Assembly (NCBI RefSeq): GCF_009725985.1
Contig: NZ_RCNR01000026.1
Span: 1-64,000 of the forward strand
Origin: Zobellia amurskyensis
Lineage (GTDB): Bacteria; Bacteroidota; Bacteroidia; Flavobacteriales; Flavobacteriaceae
Length of the DNA stretch: 64,000 nucleotides
Reading direction: 5' to 3'
The notes under the pieces were generated by a model. That model saw only the letters and a program-made list of their open reading frames with translations, was not told the origin of the DNA and made no database searches. The stretch's first letter is position 1. Every line of letters starts with the position of its first letter. Shown here piece by piece: positions 18,639-28,287 of the stretch. The translations under genes were made by a program, and so were the position numbers.

Positions 18639-21600
18639 ATGAAATTGAAAAAGAAAAAAGCTCGCTTTGCCCGTAGTTTGAGAGCACATGGCAAAATCGT
18701 TCTATTGTTGCTTTTATTTTTAGGTGTTGGCTCTGTGGCCAGTGCTCAAGTTGTTTCTCTATCCACATCGGCAACCAATGTTACCGAAGGGGGAGCGAAT
18801 CCAACCTTTACTATTTCTAGGAATTCAAACCCCTTAACTACTAATACCGTTAATTACAGTGTAACGGGAACCACTACTTCGGGTGCGGATTTTACGGCAC
18901 TTGATGGAACTGTTAATTTGAATTTTTTCAATCAATCAGTTACTACCACAATAGAAATTGACGATGATAACTTAGTTGAAAATGCTGAGACTATAATTAT
19001 AACTATAGTAAGTGCATCAGGCGGTGCGACCATTAATAATGGTGCTAGAACGGCAACCTTTACTATTACGGACAATGATGAGGGTACTTTTACCTTGAGC
19101 AGAACGCCCGCTACACTTGCAGAAGACGGCGCTGCAACTGCAACATTTACTCTTAACCTTGATAAATCTAATGCCACTGGTGCAGCGGTAACTATACCAT
19201 ATACTATTACTGGCACAGCTACTAACGGTACGGATTATTCCGTTCAAGGTGCAAGTCCATTGACTTTTCCCGAGGGTGTTTTAACTAGGAATATAAATAT
19301 TGCAACAATTGGTGATACGGACCCTGAAGCCAACGAAACTATAATCTTAACACTCGGAAATCCAAGTAACAATACCCAATTTTCGTACACTCAAATGCCT
19401 GTAGCGCAACGCACGGTAACGATCATTGATAATGATTGTGCGGCTGGAGATACTCCGCCAACCATAAATGGAAGGGCAAATGCGGTTTGTAACCCTCCTA
19501 CTGCTACTGTTAATTTAAATACGTACGTAACCGGAGGTGCAACTAGTGCTCCGGCCGGTAGTTCATTACGATGGAGTAATAATGCAAATCCAACGGCAGT
19601 AGGGGCTCTATTACCTAACCCTAATATAACTGCCACGGGAACTTATCATGCCGTTTATTGGGCAAATGACAATTCCTGTTTTACGGCCAGTAGCCCTGTT
19701 ACCATAACGTTTAATACTCCGCCATCGGTAGGGACGGTAACTACCCCGTCAAACGCATGTAACAATGCCAATGATGATTTTGGGCCAACTCGTATTCCAT
19801 TAAATTCATTAATTACAGGTAACGATGCAGGTACATGGACCTATACTTCAGGACCAGCAACGGTTAATCCTACGGGAGCCAATAATCAAGTTAACTTTAG
19901 AGGGCAGCCTGCAGGCGCTTATGTTTATACGTTTACAACAACAGGTGCTGAGGCACCTTGTACTAATGATTCTATATCGGTAACCATAAATGTTGATGAT
20001 TGCGACCCTTGTACCGCTGGAAACGCAGCTCCGGTTTTGGATACCAGTATTCAGCGGACCTTTTGTGATGATATAACTACAGGACTTAATGACTATGCGC
20101 CTAATAGTGGGCCTAATGGAACCGTATTGCGTTGGGCGACTGATGATGCTGATCCTACAGGAAGTTTTGTCCCGAGCAATAGGCTAAATGACCCATTGCC
20201 TGGTACATATTATGGTTTTTACTATGATGCGGTAAACGATTGTGCAAGTCCTCTATTGCAGTTAACACTAGCTCAGAGCGAAACACCGGAAATTACCAGT
20301 TCTGCAGGCGATAGTAGATGTGGTCCGGGAAGGGTGGTGCTTAGAGCCACAGCAACACAGAATGCTACAATTAATTGGTTTACACGTGCAACAGGTGGTT
20401 CGCCAGTGGGTACAGGAGCTAGTTTCGCTATTAATGATTTAGCAAGTACAACTACCTATTATGTGGAAGCAGAAGCCAATGGATGTAAGTCATCTCCAAG
20501 AGTACAGGTTGAGGCAGTTATTTTTCCTCCAGTTACTGCAGGGAACCCAGAAAACGCATCTTCCTGTAACGCCGCTCAATTTGGTACTACCACTTTAGAT
20601 TTAGATACCACTTTTGCCAACACTGCTAGTGCAGGTGGTTGGGCTTGGTCTTCAGGTCCCGCCAATGTTACCATAAATGGAGAAAATGTGGTAGATTTTC
20701 AAGGTTTGCCAAATGGTACATATGTATTCTCATATACAACAACAGGTGCTCAGGCACCTTGTGAAAACGAAACAGCTGAGGTTACAATCTCCGTTAGTAG
20801 TTGTGATACGGATGACGATGGAGATGGGTTGTTAGGTGGATTAGAATCAACACTTGGTACTGACCCAAATAACCCGGATTCGGATGGTGACGGAATAAAT
20901 GATGGAGATGAAGTGGGTGATGATTTTGATAACCCTTTAGATGAAGATGGGGATGGTATTATAGATGCGTTGGACTCCAATATTCTGGATACCGATTTGG
21001 ATGGTGTTGTGGATCAGTTGGACCCAGCGAACAATAATGCATGTATTCCTGATAATTCCAATGGACTTTGTGACACGGATGGTGATGGAATTACCGATGG
21101 ACAAGAAGAAACGGATGGCACCAATCCTTTAGATGCCTGTGATCCTGATATCAATAACGGTAATTGTGATCCTACGCCAATTGACCTTGAGGTAGTGAAA
21201 ACGGTTGATAAAGCCGAAGCCATAGCGGGAGATGAGGTAATTTTTTCCATAGCGGTAAATAATTTATCCAATAGAGTAGCTCGTAATGTTACCATTGGTG
21301 AAATGCTAGAAACCGGCTTTGAGTATAAATCACATACTGCTACAGAAGGAAGTTACATAGTAGCTACTGGTGAGTGGACAATTACCGAGATTCCGGCTAA
21401 TGGAACGGTAACTTTAAGTATAACTGTTGATGTTCTAGATGGCGGACCATATACGAATGTTGCCGAATTGTTGCAGTCTTTTCCCGTTGATGAAAACCCG
21501 GAAAATGACAGCTCAGAGGTGACTTTAAATATTGATTTGCCCGAGGGCATTGATTTGGTATTGGAAAAGTTCGCGAGAATCGTAAAAGAAGGCGATACTT

Positions 21601-22319
21601 TAGGTATTCAACGTCCTTACAATGATTTAAGTAGAGTTAACCCATTGGTTGGACAGGAAGTTATTTTCACCATAAAAGTTACGAATAAATCGAATGAAGA
21701 TGCGGTTTCTAGAATTGTAGTTAGTGATTTGATTCCGTTTGATAGCGAAAGTATGTTTGAATATATAAGTCATGTTGCCGATAAAGGAGGATATAACCAA
21801 AATACAGGCGAATGGCGTGGAGATTCATCTGGTAGTTTTGACTTGATACGAAATGAAGTCGCTACTCTAGAAATTAGGGTACGGGTTATCGCTGAAGGAA
21901 CTTATGAGAATACAGCTGAAATTAAAAGTTCTTCTCCAGCGGAAAGTGAAGGAAACTATGATAACAATATAGATACAGCAACGGTTACCGCTAAATTTCG
22001 AACGGAAGCAGAATTAGGAATCATTTTTAATCAATTCTCACCAAACAATGACGGTACAAATGATGTTCTTAAAATAAATAAGGAGCATGAGTCGACCCCT
22101 GTAGACCTTGTTTATGATATTAAAATTTTCAATAGATACGGAAAAGTGGTTTTTGAAGGTGATCAAATGACCGATGAGGTCATTTGGGATGGTACATGGG
22201 AAGGGAAACAAGCACCTGACGGCACTTATTTTTATGTCCTTAATGTAACCTTGCAAGAAGAAGTAGAAGGTTTTGATACCACAACCACTAAAAAAGGCTG
22301 GATTCAGCTCATAAGATAA
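18639..22319 (+). CDS. T9SS type B (gliding-type) surface protein with Calx-beta and TSP3 repeats
   Basis: A 1226-residue secreted protein. After a signal peptide (cleavage near residue 36) come two Calx-beta domains (about 38-140 and 140-265), Ig-like/PKD-like sections with paired cysteines (265-715), calcium-binding thrombospondin type 3 repeats (about 719-840, many DxDxDG), two DUF11 domains (about 847-965 and 969-1120) and a C-terminal gliding motility-associated type B sorting domain (about 1124-1226: FNQFSPNNDGTNDVL, FNRYGKVVFEG, APDGTYFYVL). It should be exported by the T9SS and held at the surface by the PorP/SprF-type protein encoded 8 bases downstream, as for SprB with SprF. Likely an adhesin. 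The 152 bases upstream contain no confident promoter. Confidence 0.92.
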   Translation: MKLKKKKARFARSLRAHGKIVLLLLLFLGVGSVASAQVVSLSTSATNVTEGGANPTFTISRNSNPLTTNTVNYSVTGTTTSGADFTALDGTVNLNFFNQSVTTTIEIDDDNLVENAETIIITIVSASGGATINNGARTATFTITDNDEGTFTLSRTPATLAEDGAATATFTLNLDKSNATGAAVTIPYTITGTATNGTDYSVQGASPLTFPEGVLTRNINIATIGDTDPEANETIILTLGNPSNNTQFSYTQMPVAQRTVTIIDNDCAAGDTPPTINGRANAVCNPPTATVNLNTYVTGGATSAPAGSSLRWSNNANPTAVGALLPNPNITATGTYHAVYWANDNSCFTASSPVTITFNTPPSVGTVTTPSNACNNANDDFGPTRIPLNSLITGNDAGTWTYTSGPATVNPTGANNQVNFRGQPAGAYVYTFTTTGAEAPCTNDSISVTINVDDCDPCTAGNAAPVLDTSIQRTFCDDITTGLNDYAPNSGPNGTVLRWATDDADPTGSFVPSNRLNDPLPGTYYGFYYDAVNDCASPLLQLTLAQSETPEITSSAGDSRCGPGRVVLRATATQNATINWFTRATGGSPVGTGASFAINDLASTTTYYVEAEANGCKSSPRVQVEAVIFPPVTAGNPENASSCNAAQFGTTTLDLDTTFANTASAGGWAWSSGPANVTINGENVVDFQGLPNGTYVFSYTTTGAQAPCENETAEVTISVSSCDTDDDGDGLLGGLESTLGTDPNNPDSDGDGINDGDEVGDDFDNPLDEDGDGIIDALDSNILDTDLDGVVDQLDPANNNACIPDNSNGLCDTDGDGITDGQEETDGTNPLDACDPDINNGNCDPTPIDLEVVKTVDKAEAIAGDEVIFSIAVNNLSNRVARNVTIGEMLETGFEYKSHTATEGSYIVATGEWTITEIPANGTVTLSITVDVLDGGPYTNVAELLQSFPVDENPENDSSEVTLNIDLPEGIDLVLEKFARIVKEGDTLGIQRPYNDLSRVNPLVGQEVIFTIKVTNKSNEDAVSRIVVSDLIPFDSESMFEYISHVADKGGYNQNTGEWRGDSSGSFDLIRNEVATLEIRVRVIAEGTYENTAEIKSSSPAESEGNYDNNIDTATVTAKFRTEAELGIIFNQFSPNNDGTNDVLKINKEHESTPVDLVYDIKIFNRYGKVVFEGDQMTDEVIWDGTWEGKQAPDGTYFYVLNVTLQEEVEGFDTTTTKKGWIQLIR

Positions 22320-22327
22320 TTTGGATA

Positions 22328-23311
22328 ATGCAGTATAGAACACTAAAATCCTTTTACGGTTACATCTGCTTTGCTATAGGTGTATTGTTCATTTCGGCAA
22401 ACGGTTTTGCCCAAAAAGAACCACAGTATACGCAGTATATGTACAATATTGGTAGTTTCAACCCTGGTTATGTAGGATCGGTTCAGAATCCTGAAATAGC
22501 AGCTGCCTATAGGGCACAATGGTTAGATGTAGATGGGTCTCCCCGTACTATTCGCTTAGGCACCAACATACCATTTGCCAATGAAAAAACAGGCATGGGG
22601 TTCAATATTATAAGTGACCAGTTAGGTCCTTCAACTCAGACATATGTGGAGTTGGCCTATTCCTATCAATTTAATGTTTCGGATAAAGCAAAGCTTTCTT
22701 TTGGTATGGATGCCGGTGGTTCATTCTTAAATGTAGATTTTTCAAAGGGTACGTTCGAAAACCCCGGAGAACCTATTTTAGGGCGCGAGACCATTTCAAA
22801 ATTCTACCCCACAATTGGGGCTGGTTTTTTCTTGTACGAAGATGATATTTGGTACTTGGGAGCTTCTATACCCAATTTTTTAACGGATGGAATCTATAAT
22901 GATGATGTCGCCACCATTATAGAAGATAAAATGCAATTTAATTTTATTGGAGGGTACGTTTTTGATGTTTCGGAGACATTAAAGTTCAAACCTGCTTTTT
23001 TATTAAATTATATTAACGGAGCTCCATTGAACACTAATCTTAGCGCTAACTTTTTGTTTAATGATCGGTTTACAATGGGCGCATCCTATCGTTTGGGGAG
23101 TGCCGTTAGCGGTTTAGTTGGCTTTCAGATTACGAGCGGTAGCTTTATTGGTTATTCTTATGATTACAACACAAAACCACTAGGAGAGTTTAGTAGTGGT
23201 TCCCATGAAGTTATTCTTAAGTTCTTCTTGGGTAAAGGTGATGGTTCCGGAGGAAGCAACAAGAGCTTAAAAGGAAAACCAAAACAAATAGATACGCCAA
23301 GATTTTTCTAA
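22328..23311 (+). CDS. PorP/SprF-family partner of the type B cargo
   Basis: A 327-residue predicted outer-membrane beta-barrel. Signal peptide to about residue 28 (NGFAQ), then the family's opening QKEPQYTQYMYNIGSFNPGYVGS and RAQWLDVDGSPRT, followed by barrel strands. It lies between the type B cargo gene and the OmpA gene with gaps of only 8 and 9 bases, so the three form an operon. Known SprF-like proteins are needed for secretion or surface attachment of their neighbouring cargo; this role is inferred from context. Confidence 0.93.
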   Translation: MQYRTLKSFYGYICFAIGVLFISANGFAQKEPQYTQYMYNIGSFNPGYVGSVQNPEIAAAYRAQWLDVDGSPRTIRLGTNIPFANEKTGMGFNIISDQLGPSTQTYVELAYSYQFNVSDKAKLSFGMDAGGSFLNVDFSKGTFENPGEPILGRETISKFYPTIGAGFFLYEDDIWYLGASIPNFLTDGIYNDDVATIIEDKMQFNFIGGYVFDVSETLKFKPAFLLNYINGAPLNTNLSANFLFNDRFTMGASYRLGSAVSGLVGFQITSGSFIGYSYDYNTKPLGEFSSGSHEVILKFFLGKGDGSGGSNKSLKGKPKQIDTPRFF

Positions 23312-23320
23312 TATTAGACT

Positions 23321-25258
23321 ATGAAATTCAAAATCTTCATATTACTTTTTACGTTGACCGTGGCACCTTCGTTCGGTCAAGAAATGACATCTAAGGGCGA
23401 CCAGTATTTCTACGGCTATGCTTACGAAGATGCTATTCTTGAGTATAATAAACAAATGCAGAGTGGTAAGTTTATTACCAATCATCAGCTTTTGAATTTG
23501 GCCGATTCTTATTTTAAGACCGGTGAATATAATAAGGCTTCTAAATTATACCTTGATATTAATAAGAATGATACCATTATGTCTGCCCATCGCTTTAACA
23601 AGATGTTGCAGAGTTTGGCTAAAATTTCGGAGCAAGAAAGAGTTAAGGCCTTTTTGAAATCAAAAAGTAATTCACTTGAAAGTGAACTTGTAGAGAATGC
23701 GGAGTTCAACTATCTTTTACAAGATAAGAAAGAAACGGAATCTGTTGGGTTTTTTATTTTCACTTTAAACGGTAATAGCGAATTTTCAGATTTTTCTCCT
23801 GCTTTTCATGAAGACAAGTTGCTGTTCAGTAGTGGAAGAAAGAACAAATCAAAACGTATTTATGGTCCGTCCGGAGAGTCTTATTTAGATATTTATGAGG
23901 CCGATATAGAAAAGGGCGGAAACATTAGCAATGTTAATGTATATAAAGGTGTACCTGATTCCCCTTTTCATAAATCTACACCTTACTATTCAAGTACTAC
24001 AGGCGGAACTTACTACGTGCTTTCAAATGCCAATGGAAAACATTTATCTTTTGATGAGAAAGGAAAAAATGCATTGGCCATTGGTATGGCGTATGAAGGC
24101 GGGCTTTTTCGATTTTTACTAAAAGATTTAAGTACTTCTTTCTACTATCCTTTTTATGATGAAGCAAGTGAAAGGTTATATTTTGCTGCAAATTTTGATG
24201 ATAGTTATGGGGGAACCGACCTTTACTATGTAGTGACCAACAATGGTCAGGTTATGTCCGAGCCCATCAATATGGGGCCTAGGATAAATACGCCAGGTAA
24301 TGAAATTGCACCTTTTGTTTACGATAATAGCCTCTTCTTTTCATCGGATGTTTTTTATGGAATGGGTGGTATGGATGTATACCGAAGCAACATTCAACCA
24401 GACAACACCTTTAGTATTCCTGTAAATTTAGGTGAAGGAATCAATACGAAATATGACGAATTCGGTTTTATTATACGTCCAGGTGAAGGCCACGAATTAA
24501 TGGGGTACTTTTCATCTAATAGACCGGGCGGAAAAGGTAATGACGATGTTTATGGTTTTAAGGTTTCGGGTAAACCAGGTCCGCGCACACTTATATTTAA
24601 AGGAACTGTGGTAAAACCTCCTTATGACACACCTATTTCTGATGTTGAAGTGAAGGTCTTTGACAACGACGGGAATATACTAAGTCAAATGATGACGGAT
24701 AACAATGGAGCCTATCAAGTAGAGATACCCTATACAGACGTGGTTTCAATGAAGATTTCAAAGGATGGTTATTCGACTTTCACAGAAAAATATAATCCCA
24801 AGGAATTAGAGGAATTACAAAAGGCGCCGTCCCAAGTACAGTTAGTCTCTTTAGAGGATATCGTTAGGGAGAAGGAGGATAAAAACGTGTTGAGTTTGAA
24901 TAACTTCTATTTTGAGACTGGAAAAAGTAATGTAACTATAGCAATGACACCAGAATTGGACAAGGTTGTAGATGCTATAAAAAAGTTTCCTAAGCTTAAG
25001 ATTTCAATTGAGACCCATACGGATAGTAGAGGGGGAAGCAGTTCTAACAAGCGAATATCAGAAAAACGTTCCGCTGCAATAAAAGCATATTTATTGGCGA
25101 ATGGGGTTCCAAAAGAGAATATTACCAAAGCTGTAGGTTATGGTGAAGAGAAGATTACCAATAACTGTACAAATGGGGTTTATTGTCTTGATTTTCTGCA
25201 TAAGCAAAACCTCAGAACTTTATTCGTTATCGATAATTATGATGAGTTGAGCAATTAG
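23321..25258 (+). CDS. T9SS-linked OmpA-family protein (TPR-like, PD40, OmpA)
   Basis: A 645-residue periplasmic or outer-membrane-associated protein. Signal peptide 1-19; helical TPR-like region to about 130; a PD40/WD40-like beta-propeller (about 150-430, repeated DxxPxFxxDxLxFSS-type blades); a CarboxypepD_reg-like beta-sandwich (about 428-505); and an OmpA peptidoglycan-binding domain (about 530-645). The OmpA core TDSRG and the following SEKRSAAIKAYL are kept, but the usual final NRRVE is replaced by KQNLRTLFVI after an insertion with two cysteines. It resembles the PorE-like architecture that anchors T9SS components to peptidoglycan. Last gene of the operon. Confidence 0.9.
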   Translation: MKFKIFILLFTLTVAPSFGQEMTSKGDQYFYGYAYEDAILEYNKQMQSGKFITNHQLLNLADSYFKTGEYNKASKLYLDINKNDTIMSAHRFNKMLQSLAKISEQERVKAFLKSKSNSLESELVENAEFNYLLQDKKETESVGFFIFTLNGNSEFSDFSPAFHEDKLLFSSGRKNKSKRIYGPSGESYLDIYEADIEKGGNISNVNVYKGVPDSPFHKSTPYYSSTTGGTYYVLSNANGKHLSFDEKGKNALAIGMAYEGGLFRFLLKDLSTSFYYPFYDEASERLYFAANFDDSYGGTDLYYVVTNNGQVMSEPINMGPRINTPGNEIAPFVYDNSLFFSSDVFYGMGGMDVYRSNIQPDNTFSIPVNLGEGINTKYDEFGFIIRPGEGHELMGYFSSNRPGGKGNDDVYGFKVSGKPGPRTLIFKGTVVKPPYDTPISDVEVKVFDNDGNILSQMMTDNNGAYQVEIPYTDVVSMKISKDGYSTFTEKYNPKELEELQKAPSQVQLVSLEDIVREKEDKNVLSLNNFYFETGKSNVTIAMTPELDKVVDAIKKFPKLKISIETHTDSRGGSSSNKRISEKRSAAIKAYLLANGVPKENITKAVGYGEEKITNNCTNGVYCLDFLHKQNLRTLFVIDNYDELSN

Positions 25259-25288
25259 ATTACACTTTAAATCAGTAGTTGTTTAATT

Positions 25289-26542
25289 CTAATTAAATAC
25301 AACTATCCAAAAGTAATACATAGAAAATAGGGAAAGGAAAAGAATGCCTAAATAGGTAAGTATTTGTAATGGCATATTAGGCTTGTCTTGCAACGGTATT
25401 TCTTCACTCATGACATTTTTCAAGTTCATATAGCCAACAATTGGGGCCACTATAAAAGAAACAAAAGTTGCTAAGGCAACTAATTGCCCCATATTAGACT
25501 TAAAAACACTTACCACTATAAAATTTACACATGCTAAGACAAGTATGCCAACTGCGAAAATTTGCTTGTTTCCAGATAGCTTTAAGTTAGAGAATAAAAG
25601 GTCTATAATGTCTAAACTTACGCGTGCCAGCGCATCATGTGCGGTCATGCAAGTACTGAACATGGTAGCAAAAGCAGCGATGGCAATAAGAATATACGCC
25701 CATGGTCCTATATGGGTAGTAAACAATTGAACAATCTGATCTGCAAAGGTTACGGCATTACCGCTTAATGCGGTATTGGTGCCATATAACGTCATGCACC
25801 CAATAGCCAAAAAGAAAATAGCTAGTAGAGATGTGGTAAAATATCCTACCTTAAATTCTTGTAAAGATTCACGTAAAGAGGGCTTGGGTTGGGTTTTCCA
25901 TTTTTCAACACTCCATAAACTTACCCAACTAGAAGCCTCAACAGTAGTTGGCATCCACCCCATTAGACTAATCAAAAATAGAATTCCCATGCCATCAAAT
26001 ATAGGGGGAGGGGTGAAGTTTGCTACTTTATCTACCGGGCCTTTAAAAATAACGACTACGGTGGTAATTAGAAGTGCGGCAAATAATATTGAAACTACAA
26101 ACTTTAAAGAAACCTCCATGAAACGATACTTGCCAACAATGAGCAAAAGACTAATAAACCCGAAAAGGGCAAGTGAGATATAATTGATGTAAGTTTCGGG
26201 TATCTGAAAAAGATTGATGAATAGACCCGCAGTTACCGTATATAAGGCTGCTAGGATGGTGAAAGTTGTGATAAGGGTAATCAGGGCATAGAACCATAGA
26301 TAGTGCTTCCCTCGGTTTAAATAGCCTTCCGTAAGTGTTTTTCCAGTAACATTGGTGTAACGTACGCCAAACTCAAAAAAGGGGTACTTAAAAATGTTGG
26401 CTAAAAGAATAGGTATGGCCATTATCCAGCCGTATTGGGCACCCGCTTTAGTAGATAGAACTAGGTGGGATGTGCCTATAGCCATACTGGCGAACAAGAG
26501 ACCCGGCCCCAGATTTTTTAATAGGATTTTTAGTTTTGACAC
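25289..26542 (-). CDS. Nramp-family transporter lacking canonical metal motifs
   Basis: A 417-residue membrane protein with about 11 helices and the LeuT-like fold expected of Nramp metal transporters (start KNLGPGLLFASMAIG; later TCMTAHDALARV). The canonical helix-1 DPGN and helix-6 MPH motifs are absent: helix 1 reads AIGTSHLVL and helix 6 reads LMGWMPTTVEASSW. It therefore belongs to a divergent Nramp-related branch, and transport of Mn2+ or Fe2+ should not be assumed. The start codon is GTG. It lies 52 bases downstream of the SanA-like gene on the same strand and probably shares its transcript. An AT-rich hairpin overlaps its stop codon. Confidence 0.8.
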   Translation of the reverse strand: MSKLKILLKNLGPGLLFASMAIGTSHLVLSTKAGAQYGWIMAIPILLANIFKYPFFEFGVRYTNVTGKTLTEGYLNRGKHYLWFYALITLITTFTILAALYTVTAGLFINLFQIPETYINYISLALFGFISLLLIVGKYRFMEVSLKFVVSILFAALLITTVVVIFKGPVDKVANFTPPPIFDGMGILFLISLMGWMPTTVEASSWVSLWSVEKWKTQPKPSLRESLQEFKVGYFTTSLLAIFFLAIGCMTLYGTNTALSGNAVTFADQIVQLFTTHIGPWAYILIAIAAFATMFSTCMTAHDALARVSLDIIDLLFSNLKLSGNKQIFAVGILVLACVNFIVVSVFKSNMGQLVALATFVSFIVAPIVGYMNLKNVMSEEIPLQDKPNMPLQILTYLGILFLSLFSMYYFWIVVFN

Positions 26543-26594
26543 GTAAGACGGATTAAGGCAGCCAAAATAAGTCTTTTTAAAATAAAAAAATAGG

Positions 26595-27230
26595 TTATTT
26601 TATCTCAACACGCTCGCCAAAAAACTTAGGCTGAGTGTTGAATAGCAGGTCAATGAAAACTTTAACCCGTGCTAGGTATTCACGCAGACGAACTTTAAGA
26701 CCTTGCTGCCCGGTTATACTTTTTGCATTATAACCAATAGCTTTCAATCCTTTTTTTTCGGCCAAGTAGATGGCTCTTTGATTGTGGAACTCTTGAGAGA
26801 TTACGGTAACATTATCCAAGCCAAAAACCTCTTTGGCGCGAACCATGGAATCCAGGGTTCTGAAACCGGCAAAATCCAAGAATATTTTTTCGGAAGGAAT
26901 ACCGTTCGCTACCAAGTCTTTCTTAAAAGTATTAGGTTCGTTGTAATAGCGGGTACCATTGTCCCCACTTACCAATACAAAATCTATTTTTTTTGCTTTA
27001 AAAAGTTCAATGGTGGCCTGTATACGATAGGTGTAGTAAGGGTTGGGCAGTCCGCCAATCAATTTTTTTGAAGTTCCCAACACTAGACCAACTCTATTTT
27101 TAGCAATTTCATTAGAATTGGAAAAGGTTTTTCCTTCTGCAGATGAACTTATTATAAAATCACACAGTAGGATAAATATAAAAAGGGCAATAACAAGTAA
27201 TCCACCAATTTTATAGTGCCTTTTTCTCAT
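26595..27230 (-). CDS. SanA/YdcF-type DUF218 inner-membrane protein
   Basis: A 211-residue protein with one N-terminal membrane helix (residues 9-29) and a DUF218 domain (about 47-200). Conserved features are VLGTSKKL, the VSGDNG loop, and ISQEFHNQRAIYLAEKKG. E. coli SanA affects the envelope barrier to vancomycin at high temperature; the biochemical activity of the family is unsettled. First gene of a probable pair with the Nramp-like transporter. Confidence 0.85.
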   Translation of the reverse strand: MRKRHYKIGGLLVIALFIFILLCDFIISSSAEGKTFSNSNEIAKNRVGLVLGTSKKLIGGLPNPYYTYRIQATIELFKAKKIDFVLVSGDNGTRYYNEPNTFKKDLVANGIPSEKIFLDFAGFRTLDSMVRAKEVFGLDNVTVISQEFHNQRAIYLAEKKGLKAIGYNAKSITGQQGLKVRLREYLARVKVFIDLLFNTQPKFFGERVEIK

Positions 27231-27286
27231 ATAGTTGTTAAGTGAGCCATAAATATAGGTAAAAGAAAGTCTAAGGGCACTTTCTA

Positions 27287-27583
27287 TTAAATAAGCTCGT
27301 TCAACTCTTTTTCTAATTGTTGAATTTCTGAATGTATAGTAAGATAACCTCTTTTGGGAACTAGGTCTAGTTTTTCAGCCATTTGGTTCGCTTCAAACAA
27401 GATATTGCTTAAACGGATATTGAAATTACGTGCTTTTTCATATTTTCTTCCGTCTGAATTACCGTAGTACGAGGTTTGAAACCTATGTTTTAATTGGTAT
27501 AATTTTTCTAATAGTTTGTCTGTGGGTTGTCCAAATGTAGGTTTTTGAACCTTGTTTGATGACTGTGTAAAATTCGAGGCCAT
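27287..27583 (-). CDS. Small conserved-looking protein of unknown function
   Basis: A 98-residue, mostly helical, charged protein that I do not recognise. The C-terminal two thirds contain heptad-like stretches (NIRLSNILFEANQMAEKLD and IHSEIQQLEKELNELI), suggesting a coiled coil. No signal peptide or membrane segment. I start at the ATG giving MASNFTQ; a TTG seven codons upstream would also be in frame. It lies 56 bases upstream of the SanA-like gene on the same strand and may lead that operon. Confidence 0.55.
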   Translation of the reverse strand: MASNFTQSSNKVQKPTFGQPTDKLLEKLYQLKHRFQTSYYGNSDGRKYEKARNFNIRLSNILFEANQMAEKLDLVPKRGYLTIHSEIQQLEKELNELI

Positions 27584-27604
27584 ATAATCAAAAAATTTAA
27601 GCAA

Positions 27605-28283
27605 AGGCTAAATTGATAATAGCCTTATTTGGTTAATATTATGATTTCGAGATATTAGGAATTAACGTCAATATTTATGAAGTACACCGTTTTTTTCGAT
27701 GAGTGGTGTGATTTTATTTATTTTAAGGACTTTATTTTATTGATTTTTTAATTTCCTTGATTTTGTTTTTTTAATATTTCACTTCAAAAAAGCTCTTATT
27801 ATCTAAAATATTGTCTAAAAAAATATCACTATTTGATTTGAAATTAGGTAAAAGCTTTATTTTTTGTAGGTTTTTGCTTGTTAATTTTATGCGAGTTAAA
27901 TCAGTATGATGTATTTCATCGATAAAAGCTTGTAAGTGAGCTATTTTAAATTTGTTACGTAGTTTAAATTGAAAATAATCTCTTAGGTTTAAGTAGAATT
28001 AACCCCATCAATTCTTACTCTTTATTTATCGGCTTAGCTTGGATTTTAGTAGTTAGTTTGACCAAACCAATCTATTAATAATGAAACAAGCCAAAACCAA
28101 TTTATGGAATGACGTCTTCGTTATTTCCAGAAGTTACCGCTTACCCATTATTCTTCCCCCTAATAATTTATCCGTTATCTATAACGGCAGAGTATTCATG
28201 CTCAATTTCTTCCCCCATCAAAAAGAAACTTTCCTGATTTTCAATCATATTATTAACACCAAGCCAGCCTTATACATCCGCGT
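27605..28283. other. Long intergenic region upstream of the giant secreted protein
   Basis: Between the divergent small protein gene and the 18.6-kb gene there are 679 bases. The first 400 are strongly AT-rich with T runs. From about 28000 the plus strand becomes rich in C and poor in G, as in an unstructured leader, and contains the short reading frame described separately. I found no promoter box meeting both the -33 and -7 consensus, no clear hairpin and no RNA gene. Confidence 0.5.
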
Positions 28284-28287
28284 ATGA
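28081..28287 (+). CDS. Possible 68-codon leader ORF overlapping the giant gene
   Basis: This frame opens with ATG and ends in TGA within the sequence ATGA, where the ATG is the start of the giant gene, the classic 4-base overlap of coupled genes. The peptide (MKQAKTNLWNDVFVISRSY at its start) has no signal sequence and no similarity I recognise. Codon use is C-rich, unlike neighbouring genes, so it may simply be leader sequence. Coding status is doubtful. Confidence 0.25.
   Translation: MKQAKTNLWNDVFVISRSYRLPIILPPNNLSVIYNGRVFMLNFFPHQKETFLIFNHIINTKPALYIRV

Noticed and set aside
18404-18676. 90-codon frame bridging the end of fabD and the start of the type B surface protein
   Set aside because: It overlaps fabD in another frame and has no protein-like features.
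25276-25305. Hairpin TAGTTG...CAACTA between the OmpA and Nramp-like genes as a terminator
   Set aside because: It is almost all A/T in the inner stem, has a bulge and a 2-base loop, and overlaps the Nramp stop codon; too weak to call.
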